From CAWUEX02 sp963921305 (lineage in GTDB: Bacteria; Pseudomonadota; Alphaproteobacteria; Rhodospirillales; Rhodospirillaceae), in assembly GCA_963921305.4 (NCBI GenBank), contig CAWUEX030000002.1, forward strand, positions 372,001 to 436,000: DNA of 64,000 nt, in the 5' to 3' direction. The notes below the pieces were generated by a model. It worked only from the letters and a program-made list of their open reading frames with translations. It was not told the DNA's origin and searched no databases. The position numbers were made by a program, and so were the translations under genes. Position 1 is the stretch's first letter. Each line of letters begins with the position of its first letter. Positions 18,602 to 25,920 of this stretch are shown one piece after another.

Positions 18602-19045
18602 ATGGCCATACGCCGGCAAGACGCGTTGGGATATCAAATCGGATTGCTGAGCCGCTTGTTCGACCGGGCGCTCGAGAGCGAGCTGTCTGACTTCAGCGTT
18701 TTGCCGGGACAGTTTCCCGCCCTGGTGATGTTGTATGAACAAGACGGGCTGACGCAGGCCGAATTGTGTAAGCGCATCAATGTCGAACAACCCACCATGG
18801 CCAACACCCTCAACCGGATGGAGCGGGATGGTCTGATCAAGCGGGTTGCCGACGACACGGACAAGCGGCGCGCCCGCATTCATCTGACGCCCCGGGCGAA
18901 AGATTTCCAGCATGATTTGATGGACCGCGCCCGCGCGGTGCCCACGCGCGCGCTAGCGGGTCTGCCCGGACCGGACCAGGATAAGGTGTTCGCGTTGATC
19001 GCCCATATGATCGACCGATTGAAAAGCGAGCCAGGCAAGACCTAG
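18602..19045 (+). CDS. MarR-family transcriptional regulator
   Basis: 147 aa, ribosome site AGGGGGCAACC directly before the ATG. Winged-helix core from about residue 30: recognition region LTQAELCKRINVEQPTMANT and wing DTDKRRARIHLTPRAK are typical of MarR proteins. These bind as dimers to operators near their own gene and release on small-molecule binding. Target and ligand unknown; the 156-nt region upstream (18446-18601) is the natural place for an operator, but I see no convincing palindrome. Convergent with the SNase-like gene. Confidence 0.88.
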   Translation: MAIRRQDALGYQIGLLSRLFDRALESELSDFSVLPGQFPALVMLYEQDGLTQAELCKRINVEQPTMANTLNRMERDGLIKRVADDTDKRRARIHLTPRAKDFQHDLMDRARAVPTRALAGLPGPDQDKVFALIAHMIDRLKSEPGKT

Positions 19046-19069
19046 CGGCCGTGACCCGCACCCTTAGGC

Positions 19070-19627
19070 TCAGTCGCTATCTGGGTAGTCGCTGTTCCAG
19101 ATGCCGCGCCTGGCGGCTTGGGCCTCGGCTTCGACCTCGTTGAACATACTGGTGACGGACCGGTCGGCTTCGGCCCATCCCATTTCCACCATGTATTGAT
19201 TGACCGTGCGCTCGCCGATAAAGCACAGCGCCATCAACCGTCCCTCGGGATCCTTGGCGTTGCCCCGGCATTCGATTTGCCGTCCACGTACGGCACGCAG
19301 CAGAGCCGACGCTGCGGCCAGACCGCAGCGCCACTCTTCATTGCCTTCGACGGCACATTCCGCATCTAACGGTGGCGCCTTGACACCGAACAGACGGACA
19401 ACGGTTCCGCCGTCACAGCGGCCAGATGCTCGCTTGCCGTCGATCGCGATGACGCCGCCGTTTTCGACACAGGCTTCGCCGGTGACATCGGCCTTCACCG
19501 GACCGACGCTCAAGAACGTGAAAAGTGCCAGACCGGTGATCGCCAGGGACAGAATTAACCCCCGCGCCCGGAGGTGTTCATATGCCGGACGCCTAAGCTG
19601 GAGGTCAGCAAGGCCGAAGCAGTTCAT
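19070..19627 (-). CDS. Exported SNase-like (thermonuclease-fold) protein, probably inactive
   Basis: 185 aa with a hydrophobic export signal at about residues 26-46. The body resembles staphylococcal-nuclease-fold proteins: TVVRLFGVKAPPLD corresponds to the VRLxGIDAPE strand, DPEGRLMALCF to DxYGRxLA, and it ends with ARRGIW. The catalytic Glu of DAPE is replaced (KAPP), while the Arg of DxxGR remains. Several Cys suggest disulfides in the periplasm. I infer a binding or degenerate enzyme role. Confidence 0.75.
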   Translation of the reverse strand: MNCFGLADLQLRRPAYEHLRARGLILSLAITGLALFTFLSVGPVKADVTGEACVENGGVIAIDGKRASGRCDGGTVVRLFGVKAPPLDAECAVEGNEEWRCGLAAASALLRAVRGRQIECRGNAKDPEGRLMALCFIGERTVNQYMVEMGWAEADRSVTSMFNEVEAEAQAARRGIWNSDYPDSD

Positions 19628-19941
19628 CTATTAATAACACCGCGTATCCAAGGAATGTTGCAAGCGAATCGTCCATATTTTTCCTGAGAAATCTGACCCC
19701 GGCTCCTGGCCGAACCCCGGCAAACACGGGTCGGGAGGATGAAATTTCCTTCCGGCGCATGAATTTGAAGGGATTCCCCTAGGGACGGGTGAATAAATGG
19801 TTGATTCCGAGGGCGGCGGTGGTCCATGGATACGGGCAAGTTGCCTGCCAGGGGAAGGCGGGCAGCGTCGTGCGAATCAAAAAAGCCCAGAATTAGGGGT
19901 GGGATTCGGTAATCGCTGTTAAAGAAAAGGGGACCGCACAC
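19628..19941. other. Intergenic region, divergent promoters of the SNase-like gene and TonB operon
   Basis: 314 nt without a credible gene. An antisense reading frame that covers most of it has no ribosome site, no recognisable protein and ends inside the flanking gene, so I leave it out. The ribosome site of the TonB operon (AAAAGGGGA) is at about 19925-19933. A small palindrome TCCCTAGGGA-like element sits near 19778-19788; no Fur box was convincing. Confidence 0.5.
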
Positions 19942-20751
19942 ATGCGGAACGCTATGCAAACATTTCGGTCGGCCCGAATGGGGGTCATCACCGCTTCAGC
20001 CCTGGCATTGGGGCTGGCGCTGACTCCGGTTTTCACGCCGACGGCTTGGGGCCAGGCTCTGAACGCCAACATTCAAGAAGTACAAACGGCTCAGGCCGAG
20101 GGGTCATCCGCTCAAGAGCGCATCAATCAGATCGACGATCAGACTGCGCAGCTGGAATCAGAATATAAAGCCGTGCTGCAGCAGCTTGATACGCTGCGTC
20201 AGTACAACCAGCAGCTGGAAGATTTGATCGCCGCACAGGTTGCCGAAATCGAGGTCGTCCAACGCGACATCGACCGGGTGACGACGATCGACCGCGAAGT
20301 CGTGCCGCTGATGTTGCGGATGGTCGACGGCCTTGATCAGTTTGTAGAACTTGACGTGCCGTTCCTGATTGACGAGCGCCGCAACCGGGTCGCCAACCTG
20401 CGCCGGTTGATGCAGCGCGCCGATGCCTCCGCCGCAGAGAAGTTCCGCCGCGTGCTGGAAGCCTATCAAATCGAAAACGAGTATGGCCGCACCATCGAGG
20501 GGATCCGCGGCAACGTACAACGTGACGGACGCAGCCTGACCGTGGACTTCCTGCGGGTCGGCCGTGTCGCGCTTTACTACAAAACACTGGATGACTCAGA
20601 AATCGCCCGCTGGAACACCGACACGGGCAACTGGGAAACCATTGACTCCGGATTTGTTGCTCCGGTGAAGGCTGCGCTGGCAATTGCCCGCGAGCAATCT
20701 GCGCCTGACCTTCTGTTGTTGCCTCTCGATGCTCCGGAGAACGCCCAATGA
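19942..20751 (+). CDS. DUF3450 protein, first gene of a TonB-energising operon
   Basis: 269 aa with a signal peptide ending near TAWGQA. Residues about 30-105 are a long predicted coiled coil (QLESEYKAVLQQLDTLRQYN), followed by an alpha-rich domain with VPLMLRMVDGLDQFVELDVP and a C-terminal KTLDDSEIARWNTDTGNWE segment typical of DUF3450. Members occur next to TtpC/ExbB-type genes and are thought to be periplasmic parts of a TonB complex. Its stop overlaps the start of the next gene by 4 nt. Confidence 0.88.
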   Translation: MRNAMQTFRSARMGVITASALALGLALTPVFTPTAWGQALNANIQEVQTAQAEGSSAQERINQIDDQTAQLESEYKAVLQQLDTLRQYNQQLEDLIAAQVAEIEVVQRDIDRVTTIDREVVPLMLRMVDGLDQFVELDVPFLIDERRNRVANLRRLMQRADASAAEKFRRVLEAYQIENEYGRTIEGIRGNVQRDGRSLTVDFLRVGRVALYYKTLDDSEIARWNTDTGNWETIDSGFVAPVKAALAIAREQSAPDLLLLPLDAPENAQ

Positions 20752-22118
20752 ACCGCTTCACCAAAACACTGACCGCCGCAGTTGTTATCGCCGCCGGATT
20801 GGCGGTTGCGGCTCCGCTGAGCTTCGCGCAGGACGCCTCCGCGCCGGCTCAATCCCTTCAGGAACTGCTGGACCGTGTGCGTCAAGGACGCACCACCGAC
20901 AATGCGGCGAACGAAGACCGCATTCGCCAGTTCCAGCAGCAGCGCGCCCAACAGCAGCGTTTGCTGGATGAGGCCAGAGCCGCCGTTGTCCGCGAGGAAG
21001 AGCGCAGCGAGCGGCTTGAAGCCACGTTCCAGGAAAACGAAATCCGCCTCGCGGAGCTGGAAGCCGTGCTTGAAGAACGCCTCGGCGCCTTCGGGGAACT
21101 GTTCGGCGTTGTCCGTCAGGTCGCCGGTGACACCCGTGGCCAGTTGCGTCAGTCGCTGATCAGCTCACAGCTGCCCGGCCGCGATGAAGCCATCGACTCT
21201 CTGGCTCAGAGCACCGAACTGCCGCAGCTCTCCGAGCTCGAAAAGCTCTGGTACACCCTGATGGAAGAAGCAGCCGCGCAAGGCCAGATCGTGCGCTACC
21301 AAGCGCCGGTGGTCTCGGTCGCGGGGAACGAAGCCAACGCCACTGTGGTGCGGATCGGTCCGTTCACCGCGTTGTCTGACGGCAAGTTCGTCGACTACCT
21401 GGCCGAAACCCAGCGCCTGACCGAGCTGGCCCGCCAGCCGGGTGCGATTTTCGTCTCCGCCGGTGAGGACTTCTACAACGCCACCAGTGGCGTTGAAACG
21501 GCTGCGGTCGATCCGTCGCGTGGCGCGTTGCTGGGTCTGCTGGTTCAGACACCGTCACTGCAAGAGCGCATCGACCAAGGTGGCCTGGTTGGCTACGTGA
21601 TCATCACCTTGCTCATCCTCGGCATCATCTTGGCCCTGGTGCGGATCGTCAGCCTGTCGATCACGGCCGCCAAGGTTGGCAGCCAGAAGAAGAACGCGAC
21701 GGCCAACCCGGACAATCCTCTGGGCCGCATCATGCAGACCTACGAACAAAACCGGGGTCTCGACGTCGAGAACCTGCGGCTCAAGCTGGATGACGCCATC
21801 CTGAAGGAACTGCCGAGCCTCGAACGCGGTCTGTCGACCATTAAGGTTCTGGCCGCCATCTCACCGATGCTGGGTCTGCTGGGAACAGTGACCGGGATGA
21901 TCGAAACCTTCCAGGCGATCACCCTGTTCGGCACCGGCGATCCGAAGATGATGGCTGGTGGTATTTCGCAAGCGCTGATCACGACCGTGTTGGGTCTGGT
22001 CTCCGCTATTCCGCTCATTCTGCTGCACTCCATCGCTGCCGGCCGATCGAAAGCCGTTATCGAAGTGCTTGAAGAGCAGAGCGCGGGCATCGTCGCGAGC
22101 CACGCCGAGAGGGCCTAA
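20748..22118 (+). CDS. Long MotA/TolQ/ExbB proton-channel protein with periplasmic domain (TtpC-like)
   Basis: 456 aa. A signal peptide (ending PLSFAQ) and a periplasmic coiled-coil domain (to about residue 270) precede the ExbB core: a transmembrane segment at VGYVIITLLILGIILALVRI and the conserved channel region AAISPMLGLLGTVTGMIETF, then GISQALITTVLGLVSAIPLI. This architecture matches TtpC of Vibrio TonB2-type systems. It should couple the proton gradient to TonB together with the following ExbB and ExbD genes. Starts in a 4-nt overlap and its stop overlaps the next ATG (TAATG). Confidence 0.93.
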   Translation: MNRFTKTLTAAVVIAAGLAVAAPLSFAQDASAPAQSLQELLDRVRQGRTTDNAANEDRIRQFQQQRAQQQRLLDEARAAVVREEERSERLEATFQENEIRLAELEAVLEERLGAFGELFGVVRQVAGDTRGQLRQSLISSQLPGRDEAIDSLAQSTELPQLSELEKLWYTLMEEAAAQGQIVRYQAPVVSVAGNEANATVVRIGPFTALSDGKFVDYLAETQRLTELARQPGAIFVSAGEDFYNATSGVETAAVDPSRGALLGLLVQTPSLQERIDQGGLVGYVIITLLILGIILALVRIVSLSITAAKVGSQKKNATANPDNPLGRIMQTYEQNRGLDVENLRLKLDDAILKELPSLERGLSTIKVLAAISPMLGLLGTVTGMIETFQAITLFGTGDPKMMAGGISQALITTVLGLVSAIPLILLHSIAAGRSKAVIEVLEEQSAGIVASHAERA

Positions 22119-22642
22119 TGGGCGAATTCGATATATTCGGCCAGATCCAGCAGTTTCTGGAGAAGGGCGGACCGGTTCTCAGCGCGATCATGGTCATCAC
22201 ATTCTTCATGTGGGCCTTGATCGTCGAGCGGTTCATCTACTTCGCCGTGTTCCACAAGCAGGTCGTGAAAGACGTGATCGACCAATGGAACGCGCGGGCG
22301 GACCGCAAGTCCTGGCACGCCCACCAAGTCCGGACGCAGCTGATCTCGACGGTACGGGAAAATGCCACCATGGGCCTCGGCTTTATCGGCACCCTGGTGG
22401 CCCTGTGCCCGATGTTTGGTTTGCTGGGTACGGTGACGGGCATGGTCGAAGTGTTCGACGTTATGGCCATTACCGGGTCATCCAATCCGCGCGCGATGGC
22501 GGGTGGTGTCTCCAAAGCCACCATCCCGACCATGTCGGGCATGGTTGCCGCCCTATCCGGCCTGTATTTTAGCTTCCGCCTTGCCCGTAAGGCGCAAACG
22601 GAAGTGCTTGAGGTGGCCGACCACCTCGAACTCGATCATTAA
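22118..22642 (+). CDS. exbB: MotA/TolQ/ExbB proton-channel protein (short form)
   Basis: 174 aa. Three transmembrane segments: VLSAIMVITFFMWALIVERF near residue 25, then LVALCPMFGLLGTVTGMVEV and ATIPTMSGMVAALSGLYFSF. The ExbB signature GLLGTVTGM is intact. It forms the inner-membrane channel with ExbD. The operon therefore encodes two different ExbB-type proteins, one with and one without a periplasmic domain, as in TonB2-type systems. Overlaps the previous gene by one base. Confidence 0.92.
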   Translation: MGEFDIFGQIQQFLEKGGPVLSAIMVITFFMWALIVERFIYFAVFHKQVVKDVIDQWNARADRKSWHAHQVRTQLISTVRENATMGLGFIGTLVALCPMFGLLGTVTGMVEVFDVMAITGSSNPRAMAGGVSKATIPTMSGMVAALSGLYFSFRLARKAQTEVLEVADHLELDH

Positions 22643-22653
22643 GGGATAGCCCT

Positions 22654-23055
22654 GTGGCCAGACGTCATAAAGGGGGAGCCGACGAAGCCGAAGTCGATAT
22701 GACACCGATGCTCGACATCGTGTTCATCATGTTGATCTTCTTCATCGTTACCGCAACGTTCGTCAATGAACGCGGGCTCGACGTAACCCGGCCGGACTCC
22801 GATGAGCCACCGCCGCAAAACCAGGCTGTGACCATCCTCATTTCCATCTCGGAGGCGGGGGTGATCTCGATGGAGGGCCGTGACATAGACCTGCGCGCCG
22901 TCCGCGCCAACGTCGAACGGCTGATCGCGGAAAATCCGGACAGCTCGGTTGTGGTTCAAGCCGATCCGCAATCGGAAAGCAATCTGTTGGTTGGTGTGAT
23001 GGATCAGGCCCGCCTTGCCGGCGCGGCCGGCGTGTCCATCGCCGAACTGCAGTAA
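22654..23055 (+). CDS. exbD: ExbD/TolR-type biopolymer transport protein (first copy)
   Basis: 133 aa with a GTG start at 22654. Cytoplasmic N-terminus, then the ExbD transmembrane helix with the essential aspartate in VDMTPMLDIVFIMLIFFIVT (Asp about residue 19-20 of the helix region), then a periplasmic domain. Contributes to the stator that transmits proton-motive force to TonB. It is very similar to the next gene, and the transmembrane coding stretch is nearly identical at DNA level (22699-22760 against 23118-23179), so the two arose by duplication. Confidence 0.93.
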   Translation: MARRHKGGADEAEVDMTPMLDIVFIMLIFFIVTATFVNERGLDVTRPDSDEPPPQNQAVTILISISEAGVISMEGRDIDLRAVRANVERLIAENPDSSVVVQADPQSESNLLVGVMDQARLAGAAGVSIAELQ

Positions 23056-23071
23056 GTAAGGGAGCAGCTCT

Positions 23072-23476
23072 ATGGCCTCGCGCCTTGCCGCTAAAGAAAA
23101 GGATGAAGCCGCCGTCGACATGACGCCGATGCTCGACATCGTGTTCATCATGTTGATCTTCTTCATCGTCACCGCGACCTTCGTCAAACAGTCCGGCCTG
23201 GAAGTGATCCGTCCAGAAGCCCAGACCGCCGAAGATCAACGGCGGGTGAGCATTCTGATTGCCATCGGACCGGGTGACTCGGTGTGGATGGACAATAAGG
23301 AAGTTGACGTGCGGGCTGTGCGGGCCGGCGTTGAGAAGCTGCTGGCGGAAAATCCGCTGGGCTCCGTCGTGATCCAGGCTGACGAAAAGGCAAAATCTGG
23401 TATTCTGATGCAGGTTATGGACCAAGTCCGCCAAGCGGGGGCCCCGGCCACCGCCATCGCGACCGAAAAAGAATAA
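23072..23476 (+). CDS. exbD: ExbD/TolR-type biopolymer transport protein (second copy)
   Basis: 134 aa, 16 nt after the first exbD with ribosome site AGGGAGCAG. Same layout: MTPMLDIVFIMLIFFIVT helix with the proton-translocating Asp and a periplasmic domain (SVWMDNKEVDVRAVRAGVEK). Two ExbD copies may form a heterodimer in the stator. The near-identity of the helix coding region with the first copy, against divergent flanks, indicates a tandem duplication with selection or gene conversion on the helix. Confidence 0.93.
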   Translation: MASRLAAKEKDEAAVDMTPMLDIVFIMLIFFIVTATFVKQSGLEVIRPEAQTAEDQRRVSILIAIGPGDSVWMDNKEVDVRAVRAGVEKLLAENPLGSVVIQADEKAKSGILMQVMDQVRQAGAPATAIATEKE

Positions 23477-23565
23477 GCGCCTCAAGGCGTTAGGGATGCC
23501 AAGGATATGGCCTCGGGGAACGTCTCAGTAGGGACTCCGCCCCGGAAAGTAACAGGGAGTAGACC

Positions 23566-24186
23566 ATGAATTCGAACTCAATGCGCTTTGGGGCGTCTTT
23601 ACCTCTCGCCGTTGTGGTGACCATCGCCCTGTTCTGGCTGATGAATTTCCTCATCAATAACGGCATGGATGCCATCACCGAGGAAGTTCAGGGTGCCGCC
23701 ATTGACTTCACCCGGGTGGAGCGTGATGAGTCGGTCCAAACCAAAGACCGCCAGATGCCGGACCGGCCGGACAAGCCGGAAACTCCGCCACCGCCACCGC
23801 CGATGAATCTGGCGAATAACACCGCGCCGGACTCCGGCGGCGTGGGCATCAATGCCCCGGCCCTGTCCCGTGGACTGAATCTTGACCGTTCCGGCCTGGC
23901 CGCGCCGACCGATGGCGATGCCATTCCGCTGGTGCGCGTACCGCCCCAGTTCCCGCAACGCGCAGCTTCCCGTGGCATCAACGGTTGGGTGCAATTGGAA
24001 TTCACCATCACTGAAGCCGGCGGCGTTGAAGACATCGTCGTCGTCGCCGCCGAACCGACCGGCTATTTCGAGCGGGCCGCCGAACGCGCGCTCTCACGCT
24101 GGAAATACAAGCCAAAAATCGTCGATGGCCGCCCGGCCCGGCGCTACGGCAACCAAGTTGTGATCACCTTCGAACTCGAAGAATAA
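23566..24186 (+). CDS. tonB: TonB-family energy transducer
   Basis: 206 aa, ribosome site AGGGAG. One N-terminal transmembrane anchor (LPLAVVVTIALFWLMNFLIN), a short proline-rich spacer (PDKPETPPPPPPM), and a TonB C-terminal domain from about residue 120: VRVPPQFPQRAASRGINGWV, then FERAAERALSRWKYKP. It contacts TonB boxes of outer-membrane receptors. The spacer is short for crossing the periplasm alone, which fits the need for extra periplasmic partners (DUF3450 and TtpC-like proteins). No receptor gene is adjacent. Confidence 0.93.
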   Translation: MNSNSMRFGASLPLAVVVTIALFWLMNFLINNGMDAITEEVQGAAIDFTRVERDESVQTKDRQMPDRPDKPETPPPPPPMNLANNTAPDSGGVGINAPALSRGLNLDRSGLAAPTDGDAIPLVRVPPQFPQRAASRGINGWVQLEFTITEAGGVEDIVVVAAEPTGYFERAAERALSRWKYKPKIVDGRPARRYGNQVVITFELEE

Positions 24187-24238
24187 TACACGCAATAAAA
24201 CTTATGCGGCCTGGCCGCACGACTGGAGGCTTAACCGG

Positions 24239-25549
24239 ATGAAATCGAAACTCGTACTTGGGGGATTTGTTAGCTTCGCCGTCCTCTTTGGCGCAACGGG
24301 TCCGGATGTCTCGGTTCCCACCTTCACCGGAACTGCGGTTGCGCAGGAAGATGCACCGGCTGAGAAGCCGAAGACAGTCAAAGTGCAGGCCATGCGCAAG
24401 CCGACCTTCGACGGTCTGACCGCGGCGCAGGAAGCGATTGAACTGAAAGACTACGCCACCGCGGATGTGGCGTTGCGCGAAATTCTCGCCGACGAAGACA
24501 CCAACGAGTACGAGCGTGCCTCGGCCTACATGACCTTTGCCTACCTGTACGCTGAGCAGGAAAACTATCGCGGGTCCATCGACGCATTCCAAAATGCGAT
24601 TGCACTCAGCAACCCCGACGAAGGTATCGGCCTGCCGCGTGGTCAGGTGATTTCCACCAAGTACAATCTTGGCCAGCTTTACATGGTGGTCGAACAATAC
24701 CAGGACGCCATCCGCACTCTTGAGGAGTGGCGCCGCGAAGCAGAAACGGTCAACGCTGCTGCCCTGGTGCTGCTGTCCAACGCCTATTTCCAAACGGAAC
24801 AGTACCGCACGGCGATTCCGCTGGTGATCGAAGCCATCGACATGGAGCCGGAGCCGCGTGAACAGTGGTATCAACTGTTGCTGGCCGCCTATCTGGAGCT
24901 GGAGGACTACGTCAACGGTGCCGATCTGCTCGAAGTGATGGTCGACCTGTTCTCGACCAAGAAAACCTACTTCCTGCAGCTCGCCGCGCTATACGGCGAA
25001 TTGGGCAAAGAGAAAGAATCCTTCGCCGTGCTGGTGATGGCCGACAAGCAAGGGTTCCTGACCGAGGAATCCGAGCTGGTCCGTCTTGCCCGCATGTACA
25101 TGTTCCATGAAACACCGATCAAGGCCGCAGAAGTCATGGAACGCGGCTTCCGGGATGAAAGCGTCGAGCGCACCCCGGACAACCTGGAAATTCTCGCAAA
25201 CGCCTACTTCAACTCGCGCGAGTTCAACAAGGCCATCCCGCCGTTGCGGGAGGCAGCAAATCGTTCAGATGAGGGTGACCTCTCCTATCGCCTGGGCCAG
25301 GCTTACCTACAAAACGAGCAGTGGGAAGATGCCGAGAAAACCCTTCAGGCCGCTCTCGACAAGAAAGGCCTCAGTGACAACGACAAGGGCATGATCTGGA
25401 TGTTGACCGGGATCAGCCAACTGGAACGTGAGCGCTTCACGCTGGCAAAGCGGTCTATGCAACGCGCCACGGAGTTTAGGAACACCCGCTCCGATGCACA
25501 AAAGTGGATGCGCTTCCTGGATCAGAAAATCGCGACGGCTGGCTCCTAA
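24239..25549 (+). CDS. Exported TPR-repeat protein of the TonB operon
   Basis: 436 aa with an N-terminal export signal (LVLGGFVSFAVLFGATG). Most of the chain is TPR-like helical hairpins: AYLYAEQENYRGSIDAFQNA, YNLGQLYMVVEQYQDAIRTL, LAYRLGQAYLQNEQWEDAEK-type units and others, about seven to eight repeats. TPR proteins close TonB2-type operons and are thought to help assemble the periplasmic complex (TtpA-like role). It is the last gene before a strong terminator. Confidence 0.9.
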   Translation: MKSKLVLGGFVSFAVLFGATGPDVSVPTFTGTAVAQEDAPAEKPKTVKVQAMRKPTFDGLTAAQEAIELKDYATADVALREILADEDTNEYERASAYMTFAYLYAEQENYRGSIDAFQNAIALSNPDEGIGLPRGQVISTKYNLGQLYMVVEQYQDAIRTLEEWRREAETVNAAALVLLSNAYFQTEQYRTAIPLVIEAIDMEPEPREQWYQLLLAAYLELEDYVNGADLLEVMVDLFSTKKTYFLQLAALYGELGKEKESFAVLVMADKQGFLTEESELVRLARMYMFHETPIKAAEVMERGFRDESVERTPDNLEILANAYFNSREFNKAIPPLREAANRSDEGDLSYRLGQAYLQNEQWEDAEKTLQAALDKKGLSDNDKGMIWMLTGISQLERERFTLAKRSMQRATEFRNTRSDAQKWMRFLDQKIATAGS

Positions 25550-25571
25550 GCTAGTCACACAACAAAGAAAC

Positions 25572-25604
25572 AAAACCGCCGCTAGGATGTCCTGCGGCGG
25601 TTTT
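25572..25604 (+). terminator. Intrinsic terminator of the TonB operon
   Basis: AAAACCGCCGC (25572-25582) pairs perfectly with GCGGCGGTTTT (25594-25604), 11-nt loop, running into a T-stretch to 25607. It sits 23 nt after the TPR gene and 8 nt before the convergent HTH gene end, and could serve both directions because of the A-run on the other side. Confidence 0.93.
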
Positions 25605-25611
25605 TTTATGC

Positions 25612-25920
25612 TCACAGGCGCTCTAGTGCTTGCCGCATCTCCCGGCCGACGGGCGTGAGATGCACAGTACGGCGAACACCGCCGTCCCTGAGGTCAGACA
25701 TCAACACCAGCCCCAGGCCATGGCCGCCGCATCTCTCAAGCGCCGAGACGTACCGCGTCGCGATGCTCTGACCGACGGTGAGGCGCTTGGACAGGGTTTT
25801 CAACGACAAACCATCTTCGGCGCACACACACAGAAAAGCGGTCGCGTCGCCTTCGCTTAGCGCGGGGTAAGTCGAAATAAGGTGGGCAATCGCTTCTGCG
25901 GCGTGGGGTAACGTGCTCAC
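25612..25920 (-). CDS. Small winged-helix regulator, MarR-like
   Basis: 102 aa, GTG start overlapping the upstream molybdoenzyme stop by 3-4 nt (GTGA). Residues about 25-65 read as a helix-turn-helix (LSLKTLSKRLTVGQSIATRY) and the C-terminal part as a wing ending in VHLTPVGREMRQAL, the typical MarR finish. It is shorter than normal MarR proteins, lacking part of the first dimerisation helix. Coupling to the FdhF-like gene suggests a dedicated regulator or an accessory role. Moderate confidence. Confidence 0.7.
   Translation of the reverse strand: MSTLPHAAEAIAHLISTYPALSEGDATAFLCVCAEDGLSLKTLSKRLTVGQSIATRYVSALERCGGHGLGLVLMSDLRDGGVRRTVHLTPVGREMRQALERL

Noticed and set aside
19624..19959. 111-codon minus-strand frame before the TonB operon
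   Set aside because: No ribosome site, no similarity, overlaps both flanking gene starts.
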